From: Gigaspora rosea
Lineage: Eukaryota; Glomeromycota; Glomeromycetes; Diversisporales; Gigasporaceae
Direction: 5' to 3'
NCBI GenBank assembly: GCA_003550325.1
Contig: QKWP01000369.1
Span: forward strand, 8,730 to 72,729
Length of the DNA stretch: 64,000 nt
Of this stretch, positions 57,564 through 64,000 are shown one piece after another. The stretch's first letter is position 1. Each line of letters opens with the position of its first letter. The notes beneath the pieces are model-generated. The model was not told where the DNA came from and did not search any database. It saw only the letters and a list, made by a program, of their open reading frames with translations. The position numbers were made by a program, and so were the translations under genes.

Positions 57564-57872
57564 ATTTTTCAACTCCTGCTCGCAAGTTTTCTTTTGGGAA
57601 ATGCTCATTAAGATGTCATAAAAAAGTTTTCTGATCTTGTTGTGAGCTTCTCATCTATCTTCATTAGCTTTTTTGTTAGCAATGTTTCATGCCTTTACCT
57701 TATCTTCATAATCTTTGTCTGTCAGATCATCGGGATAATTTTTAGGATCAGCATCAGGATTAGTCGAAAGAACCTTCTTTTCTATTTGTTCTAATATTTC
57801 TTTATTTAAATCGCTTGTTGTAGTTAGGAATAGGAGTTTGTAATTATTCGTAATTCTTGTTGATTTTGACAT
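57561..57872 (-). CDS. TGA=Trp open frame C, 103 codons
   Basis: ATG at 57870-57872. Under the standard code it stops at TGA 57687-57689 after 61 codons. With TGA as Trp it runs through two TGA codons (57687-57689, 57651-57653) to TAA at 57561-57563. The sequence flows well across both: YEDKVKA-W-NIANKK and NEDR-W-EAHNKIRK. The product is hydrophilic and Lys/Asp/Glu-rich, probably helical; no domain recognised. Code 4 is used by Mollicutes, including the endobacteria of AM fungi, and by fungal mitochondria. It cannot be expressed as such in fungal cytoplasm. Confidence 0.7.
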
Positions 57873-57936
57873 GTCGAAATTATTTAGTTCAAATTAATAA
57901 ATATATTTTTATATATTTCATTTTATTAAGTATTAC

Positions 57937-58140
57937 TTACTTCTTGATTGGCAAAATTAATAATCTTTGGTAGATCTTTTGATAAAGAGCTTCAAAAATC
58001 TTTCTTTCTTCTTCACCTGCATTAATGTCTTTTTGCTCTTCCAACAATCATTTTAAATCCTTTAAATTTTTAAATAAATCAGCTAATTCTTGTTGATTAG
58101 CTCTTTGCGTGCTATCTTGAACATCCTTACTAACTATACT
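57937..58140 (-). pseudogene. TGA=Trp open frame B, 67 codons
   Basis: Open from just after a TAA (58141-58143) to TAA at 57937-57939, with one in-frame TGA (58048-58050) read as Trp in LFKNLKDLK-W-LLEEQK. Its start has no ATG and it directly continues frame A one base out of register, so A and B look like one gene broken by a single-base frameshift. Hydrophilic, helical, with EEERKIFEALYQKIYQRL. Confidence 0.6.
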
Positions 58141-58592
58141 TTAGTTTTATCGGTCTGTTGCTTTCTACTAATCGCAAATCTACCATTGATTTTTATAAAA
58201 GAAGCATGGTCACCTTTCTCACATAAAACTTTGTAACCTTCAGCAAAAAAGATAGTTATTCACCTTTTTTTAGGGTCAGCCATTGTTTTCAATTTATCAA
58301 TAATTCCCGCTTTATAATCACTTAACCAGCCCTCAGTACCTTTAGCAGGATTAGCAAATTGAATTTTTTCTAAATAATGTAAAGAAATATCAATGTCTTT
58401 AATACCATCTGATCCTTTAATAACAATAATTGGAGCAGGTTTTTCTAAATCGTTTTGAGTTTGCGATAATAAAACATCAAACTGTTTGCTATAACGAACT
58501 GCTTCAGGATCCATTTCTCTCTGTCTGATAATTAAAGAACGATAATTTTCCAAAGTATTTCTGATCTCACTACACCATTTTCAACTATTGGC
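58134..58592 (-). pseudogene. TGA=Trp open frame A, ~152 codons
   Basis: Open from 58592 to TAG at 58134-58136 if two TGA codons (58581-58583, 58260-58262) are Trp. Across the second it reads MADPKKR-W-ITIFFAEGYK. Middle part: PAPIIVIKGSDGIKDIDISL and GTEGWLSDYKAGIIDKL. No TAA or TAG inside. The 5' end is missing, as there is no ATG before the reading frame closes. No family recognised. Together with B and C, five TGA codons lie in frame over ~320 codons. Confidence 0.65.
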
Positions 58593-58738
58593 TTAATAAA
58601 TTAATAAATCAAGATATCTTAATTCACAAAAAAACCAATATTTTGCTTTCGAAATTCCTCTCCAACCCAACAATTTCATGTATAAAACTTATCGTAAATT
58701 GGTCATAAGATGATTATATTGCAAAAATTCGTTCTTCC

Positions 58739-58797
58739 TTAGTAAATGATTGGCTTACATGTGCCGCTGCGCAGCAAATGTAAGCCAATCATTTACT
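58739..58797. repeat. Perfect 20-bp-arm hairpin
   Basis: AGTAAATGATTGGCTTACAT pairs exactly with ATGTAAGCCAATCATTTACT around a GC-rich loop containing GCCGCTGCGCAGCA. A related hairpin is at 60397-60452. Confidence 0.9.
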
Positions 58798-59732
58798 TTG
58801 ATAAAGTGATAATCTGTAATACTTCATTATTACGATCAATGGCTTGCCATTTAAAGTAAATCAGTTTTAAATTTTAGCCAACTTTTTTTATTAAAAAATA
58901 ATTCATAATACCAGAACAATTATATGAAATGTGAGAGGGATGGTTCCGTTCAACTTTTTTGATGCACTATGTTGATTTTTGAAAAATCCTTTTTGGTTGG
59001 AATAATGATTTTCATTTATTTACAATTACAATATACCAGTACGATCATATAAAATGTGTGAGGGATGATTTAATTAATGTTTTTGGGCGTGGTCTATGCT
59101 GATTTTCGCAGAATCCTTTTTTAGTAGAAGTAATGGTTTTCATTTATTTACCGGGAACATCAAAGGGGAAGGGGGGGAAGGGGGAGGGGTGATGACCCGG
59201 GTTTAACCTGGGTTTGGTTGGGTTGGGTCAGACCAGGATCGGGTTTGATATGAGGCGGGTTAGACCGGGTTGGGTTTGGTATGAGGCAGGTTAGACCCAG
59301 GTCGGGTTTGACATGAGGCGGGTTAGACCCGGGTCGGGTTTTGACCCAAGTGGGTCTGACCCGGGTCAGGCCCAAACCCGACCCAAGCTGACCCATTAAG
59401 ACCCCTACCATATAGTTGCAAAGACAAAAATGCTCATATCTTATGATCTACTGGGCCGATTTTAATGATTCAACTGCCATTATGATCAGAATTTTCACCT
59501 TTACAACTTTTATTTAATTTAAAAGAGATGTTTACTTAATAGAAAATCGGTTTGTCCTTTGGGAAACTCCAGATTCTAAAAAAGACAAAAAACAATAGTA
59601 AATTTCCCCACAATTTACTATGTTATTTCACTGGTTCTTAGGCGGATCATGAATTAATTTAATTAAATAAATGAATAATTTTAAAAATAGTTTTTTTTTT
59701 TAAAAAAATGTAAGTTAATTGATAATATTATA

Positions 59733-60341
59733 AGGGAAAATAAATTTGTTGCACCTGTGACACCTGCTTCAGCCAATCAAATCACACGATTTTATAGGCA
59801 AAAAATTTTATTTTTTAAAAATTTAAAATTTTACTTAATAAAGTATAAAATATATATAAAATAGCACATCATATAATGTAAAATTTTATTCTGATAGATT
59901 GTTTTAGTAAAAAAATGTTTTATAAGAAAATCAAAAATTTCCAAAGTTAGCACATATAAACCATTTTTTTGTACTAAGCAATCTACCTTTTTAACTTAGA
60001 AAAGGTTGTTTAGCGTAAAATTTTACATGTAATACTTAAATATAAATATAGATTATATTATAAAAAAAAGTTTTATATGTGCTAACGTTCGAAATTTTGA
60101 TTTTTTTTATAAAAGATTATTTTTACTAAAACAATCTATCTATCTTTATAACTTAGAAAAAGTTGTTCAAAATAAAATTTTACATTATATGCTTTGATAT
60201 CGCTTATTTATTTTTATATTTTACTAGTAAAATTTTTAATTTTTAAACCTTAAAATTTTTTGTCTACAAAATCGTGTGATCTGATTGGTCAGAATTAGGT
60301 AGTGCGACATGTTGTGGGCACGACAAATTTTTATTCCCATA
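59733..60341. mobile_element. Long foldback, ~0.6 kb
   Basis: Ends GGGAAAATAAATTTGTTGC and, inverted, GGGAATAAAAATTTGTCGTG. Further in, AATCACACGATTTTATAG pairs with CTACAAAATCGTGTGAT. Arms run nearly to the centre. Noncoding; target duplication not clear. Confidence 0.75.
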
Positions 60342-60364
60342 TTTTAAGATATTGGTCATGCAAC

Positions 60365-60485
60365 AATAAATATCATGAAATTTGTTTTGTCAGAGCAAAT
60401 GATTGGCTGGCATGTGCCACTACGCAGCACGTTTCGACCAATCATTTGCTCTAACAGAGCAAATTTTGTGATATTTATCATCATA
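60365..60485. repeat. Foldback with CGCAGCA loop
   Basis: AGAGCAAATGATTGG and CCAATCATTTGCTCT pair around TGTGCCACTACGCAGCA; outer arms ATATCATGAAATTTG / CAAATTTTGTGATAT. Relative of the hairpin at 58739. Confidence 0.75.
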
Positions 60486-61356
60486 TGATCCAATATCGAT
60501 ATTATCTTGCAATTATAATCATGATTTAAAAGTTGTGATTGGCTAACTGAGTTTTAATTTGGGATTGTTGTGCTTACGTAATAACATACAAAAAATAACA
60601 AGAAATTTTTTCATGATCATATGAGTTTGCACGATAATATAATTTAAAATTAATAATAGTAATTTAAAAAAAATTAATAATATATACAGTATATATAAAA
60701 ATAAATACATTATAAAAATATAGGAAATTATAGGCATCTCTTGCGAAAGATATGTCTCCTGCAGGAGGTATATCTTCCACCGGCATACCAATGCTGAATT
60801 AGGGGTAGGTTCATCACCTGCTAGTGAATACATAATAGATAAGTACTGTTTCCTTTTTTGTATTTTTTTTTGTTTATAAAAATTTTTTTTTGTTTATCAC
60901 TTTTTTTTTTATATACTAATGCTTTTCTTTGGCTTGGGTTTTTGGAAAATTTCTTCAGTACTTCTGGTAAGCTTTTTCGTATGTGAGTTCTAGTTTTATT
61001 TATTCGCTTTATGGTACTAATGCTTGCTTTTTCTGGTAGTACTTTTTTAGGTTTGGGGTTCTTGGATTCCTTTAGTACTAATGATAAGTTTGTTTTGTTA
61101 TATATATTTGTTTTTTTTCATTTTACAGTATTAATTTTCTTTGGTGACTAGAACAAACGTAGTACTGTAATTAGAGCAAAACATAGCACGACATAGTACA
61201 ACAATTATAATGGAGGTAGCAAGATTGTTTGTATGGGATGTAATATAATAGTTTGGAATTCTTTGGTATTTACAGTAAGTTTTTTTTTTTCTATATGGCT
61301 TTATTTTTTTTTCAACTTATAGTACTAACTCTTTTTAATACGTAGATATGTACATA
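60486..61356. repeat. Degenerate repeats with TACTAATGCTT words
   Basis: At 60735-60785 AGATATGTCTCCTGCAGGAG is a near palindrome, related to 63765-63790. From 60840 to 61350, T-rich tracts alternate with TACTAATGCTTTTC, AGTACTAATGCTTGC, AGTACTAATGATAAG and ATAGCACGACATAG. These words continue at 62750-63390 on the other side of the Tc1 element, so it sits within this array. No gene. Confidence 0.5.
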
Positions 61357-62744
61357 CACTCCCCTGACATTGATCACCGGAATTTTCAAAATTTTAGATG
61401 ATCGATGATTATGACTCATATTGCACAATAATTTTTTGTGAAACAAACCTCTTAGTATTAATACATAAATTTTTTTTACAGTTACACTAGACGTCATTCT
61501 GTTCAACTATATATATATTTTTTTTTTGAATTTTTTTTTTTTTTTATCATAAAACAAAGGAAGCAACTAACCGAGGAAAAACAGGCTCAAATTGTTGGTG
61601 CTTGGCGAAACGGTGTGAGGCCGGCAAAAATCGTACAAACCTTAAATTTACCGAAGAGCACTGTCTATGATGTAGTTAACTATTACAAAAAAAATGGGGA
61701 AATAAAACCTTTTCCTCGCCTCGGGGCAGCACCTAAAATAACTGAACGTGGTACCCGCCACCTTATACGCCTTTTGAAAAGTGATAGAAAGGCTGGTTTG
61801 AACGTTTTGACAAATAATTTTGTGGAATCAACCTCCGTCGAGGTGTCTACACGTACTGTACAACGTCACCTTCATGAAGAAGGTTTTTTTGGCCGGGTTG
61901 GAAAGAGAAAACTATTCATAAATGAAGACAATGTCAAGCTTCATTTGAAGTGGGCTGAAGATCGAGAACACTGGAATAGAAGGTAGAAAAATGTTGTTTG
62001 GAGTGACGAATCACGGTTTGAAGTGTTTGGAGGGGATGGTCGTACGTATGTTTAGAGGAAACCAAAAGAAAAATATGATATAGATTGTTTGGTTCCTATG
62101 TTTAGGTCAGGAAGAAGGGGAATAATGGTTTGGGGTTGCTTTAGTTACTATGGTCCCAAACCTTTGGTTTAGGTTTTTGGTAATATGAATTCGCAGGACT
62201 ATACCGAGGTTCTTCAAGATTGTTTGGTACCTTTTTTAGGCGGTCTAGATAGTATTATTGGAGAAAAAAACTATCTATTCCAAAGCGACAATGCGACAAT
62301 CCACACTTCAACTTTCACCACGGATTGGCTTGAAGAAAATGATATCGACGAACTTCCTTGGCCTGCAACGAGCCCCGATCTCAATCCTATCGAACATCTT
62401 TGGGATGAATTGGAGCGCCGAATTCGTAAGCATAATCCTCTGCCAAGCAGTGAGTCAGAACTATTCAGATTCCTGCAGGAGGAGTGGTTTAAGATTGATG
62501 GTTCGATTTTTAAAAATCTTGTTGAAAGCATGCCTCGTCGTGTTCGTGCTGTAATTGATGCTAAAGGATACCTGACGCGGTATTAATAATTGTAAATAAA
62601 AATTTATTATTATAACTATTAAATAAAAAAAATCAACCCGGATTATTAAGTGGGTTGTCGATATATTGCAGTTGTAAAAACCTGTAAAAAAAATGATCGT
62701 CATTTTGTAATTACAAAATTCCGGTGATCAATGTCAGGGGAGTG
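61357..62744 (+). mobile_element. Tc1-type transposon, nearly complete
   Basis: 1,388 bp. Ends CACTCCCCTGACATTGATCA are perfect inverted repeats, flanked by TA (61355-61356, 62745-62746). It holds one transposase reading frame filling most of its length. Length, TA target and single gene are those of an autonomous Tc1/mariner element; only point changes separate it from an intact one. Confidence 0.95.
61549..62586 (+). pseudogene. Tc1 transposase (DD34E) with three TAG codons
   Basis: About 345 codons in one frame to TAA at 62584-62586. The N-terminal ~110 residues are the paired helix-turn-helix DNA-binding region (QIVGAWRNGVRPAKI, LPKSTVYDVV). The catalytic triad is visible: D in VVWSDESRF, D in FQSDNATIH and E in SPDLNPIEHLWDELE; exactly 34 residues separate the last two, the Tc1 spacing. 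In-frame TAG codons at 61984, 62053 and 62170 lie where Trp is common in the family (for example before KNVVWSDES and RKPKEKY). The codon at 61549-61551 is ATA where ATG would start the protein. All four differ from the expected codon by G to A. Enzyme cuts and pastes its own element; here inactive unless TAG is read through. Confidence 0.93.
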
Positions 62745-62746
62745 TA

Positions 62747-63530
62747 CATACAATAGAATGGACATAGCATGATAGCTAATATGGAACATAGCACGATAGT
62801 TTGTATAGGGTGTATGTAGCATGATAGTTTAGCACTCAAGGTAAATTTTTTTTTGTTATATGGGCTCTATTTTTTTTCGGTTTTCAGTACTAACTCCCTT
62901 TTAGAAATAGTTAGAACATAATAGTTAGTACAAACATAGGTGATAGTTAGTACAAACATAGCACAATAGCTAGCACAATAGTTAGTGGAATGTAGCATAA
63001 TAGTTTAGGATTACAGTAAGTTTTTCATTATGTCAGTTCTATTTTTTTTTTGTTTATAGTACTAATTCTCTTTATAGCGCGATAGTTAGAATGAATGTGT
63101 ATGATAGTTAGAACAAAACGAAACATAATAGAATAATAGTGATAGTTACTATGGAACGTAGCAAGATAGTTTGGAACGTAGCAATGTAATATAATAGTTA
63201 GTTAATATAAAACAAAGTGTAGCATAATAGTATGTGATATATACTTGGGACAAAGTATGATAGTTTGGGATACGTATTCATCTGTTGTATTTTTTTTTCT
63301 TTTATAAATATAAAGTCAAAGTACGATACTTAGGATTTTATATATATATATATAGGATGTACAGGACGTATTCATGTGTTGTGTTTTTTTTTTTAACTTT
63401 TAAAGTTATTTGGCAAATTTTTGTCTGAAGTTAATTGGTCTGAGTAGTACAAATATGCCTGGCTCGAGTAGTCTTCAGAAAGTATATCATGTGATTTTTG
63501 CAGTTTTTGATTAGTTGGGAGTAGTGATAC
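62747..63530. repeat. Degenerate AGCATGATAGTTAG-type repeat region
   Basis: Short words like CATAGCACGATAGTTAGTA and AGTACTAACTC recur every 25-110 bp with T-rich tracts. No frame supported. Confidence 0.5.
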
Positions 63531-63753
63531 TACCGAAATTGATTTTTGAAAAAGGCCTATTTCGTCTTCATTAGAGAAAATTAAAATTTTTTATAAGGAA
63601 GAGCAAATAAAATTTATATAGATATGTTCCTTATAATTTCGTCTATTCAAAAAAAGTATCAAATAATTTTGTCTTTCAAGTAAAATAGGTCAAAAACAAT
63701 TTTGTCTTCAAATTTTAATTTCGGGTTTTAGAACCTAAAATGCTTTCGTCCTC
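63531..63753 (-). repeat. Dispersed ~230-bp repeat, copy 2
   Basis: Inverted relative to 6107-6337, running from ACTACCGAAATTGATTTTTG to TTTCGTCCTCAT. Nature unknown. Confidence 0.7.
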
Positions 63754-63792
63754 ATGTATAGTTGGGAGATATATCTCCTGCAAAGAGATATA

Positions 63793-63862
63793 ATATGAAG
63801 TTAATAGAAATGGGACAAATTTATCTAATAAATTTGTCCCATTTCTATTGATGTCCCCCATA
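63793..63862. mobile_element. Tiny foldback (~70 bp)
   Basis: ATAGAAATGGGACAAATTTA pairs with TAAATTTGTCCCATTTCTAT around CTAA; the outer ends are ATATGAAG and CCCCCATAT. It separates AGATATATCTCCTGC (63765) from TCTCTCGCGGAAGATGCC (63868), which are contiguous in the related sequence at 60735-60785. Confidence 0.75.
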
Positions 63863-64000
63863 TATCTCTCGCGGAAGATGCCTAAAAGCATCCTAAAAAT
63901 ATATATAAAAAATAAAATCAGTATAAAAAATATAAATTATAAGGTAGATATACCTAATTTGATGCAGTGCCTAATTTAACGCATCAATGATATCTTGTGA
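63863..64000. other. Window end, noncoding
   Basis: AT-rich; GATGCAGTGCCTAATTTAACGCATC near 63961 is a small inverted repeat. No gene. Confidence 0.35.

Larger units (their letters stand above)
56839..59407. mobile_element. hAT-like element carrying Mollicutes-like ORFs
   Basis: 2,569 bp. Ends TAGGGGTCTTAGCTGGGTCA and, inverted, TAGGGGTCTTAATGGGTCAG. Perfect 8-bp duplication CCATATAG (56831-56838, 59408-59415). Subterminal zones are built of GGGTCGGGTC words (56850-56945, 59190-59400). Instead of a transposase it contains three minus-strand frames that need TGA=Trp (57561-58592) and a plus-strand coding relic. Confidence 0.88.
56562..59654. mobile_element. Foldback split by a hAT-like element
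   Basis: Ends ATTCGTGATCCGCCTAAGAA and, inverted, ATTCATGATCCGCCTAAGAA, with TA on each side. Arms of ~270 and ~245 bp pair well and include the recurrent block GGCCCAGTGGATCGTGAGAT and its complement. Without the insert at 56839-59407 it is about 515 bp. Confidence 0.82.

Noticed and set aside
59160..59411. 83-codon minus frame with Pro/Gly-rich product
   Set aside because: Translation of the GGGTC-type subterminal repeats of the hAT-like element.
62258..62703. Other frames over the Tc1 transposase end
   Set aside because: Shadows of the transposase frame.

Overview
The window looks like nuclear DNA of an early-diverging fungus, most likely an arbuscular mycorrhizal fungus (Glomeromycotina). 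It is very AT-rich and almost gene-free. It holds one intact host-type gene (a MATH-BTB protein), decayed MULE/FAR1-type transposases, Ty3/gypsy relics, and a large load of short terminal-inverted-repeat elements, mostly nested in one another. One stretch of coding sequence reads through only if TGA means tryptophan. That fits the mycoplasma-related endobacteria that live in these fungi. The organism assignment is inference. No rRNA, tRNA gene or CRISPR array was seen.

Layout. 0.5-1.9 kb: MULE relic split by a foldback element. 2.4-6.1 kb: an LTR retrotransposon relic with both LTRs, primer-binding site and polypurine tract, carrying three later insertions (pogo-like, hAT-like, TTAA-type). 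6.1-10.3 kb: dispersed repeats, a tRNA-headed SINE-like copy, two hAT-type elements in series, a foldback, and minisatellite-like DNA. 10.3-23.2 kb: a 12.9 kb Ty3/gypsy element on the minus strand (gag, protease, RT, RNase H, integrase with GPY/F end, plus a third open frame), inactivated and interrupted by at least five insertions. 26.5-27.8 kb: the MATH-BTB gene. 28.8-30.4 kb: a long tRNA-headed retroposon. 30.6-32.7 kb: foldback and hAT MITEs. 33.0-34.1 kb: a processed retrocopy with poly(A), AATAAA and a 16-bp target duplication. 34.4-37.2 kb: FAR1/MULE transposase pseudogene. 38.3-42.2 kb: second MULE relic, opened by four elements. 42.4-44.6 kb: gag-protease relic of another gypsy element. 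45.9-54.9 kb: three tandem copies of a 1,008-bp repeat, hidden because hAT-type and PIF-type elements are inserted into them. 54.9-60.5 kb: long foldbacks; one contains a 2.6 kb hAT-type element that carries the TGA=Trp frames. 61.4-62.7 kb: a nearly complete Tc1-type transposon with three TAG codons.

How the parts relate. Most of the window can be read as a stratigraphy of insertions. Paired LTRs, paired MULE copies and tandem repeat copies serve as empty-site references, and removing the inferred insertions restores matching lengths (472/470 bp and 388/390 bp for the two LTR pairs; 1,008/1,008 bp for the repeat). At least fourteen elements have hAT-like 8-bp duplications and seven have PIF/Harbinger-like TTA duplications, but no hAT or PIF transposase is present, so they must have been moved from elsewhere. 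Many inactivating changes in the transposon genes are G-to-A after T (CpA to TpA on the other strand), resembling repeat-induced point mutation.
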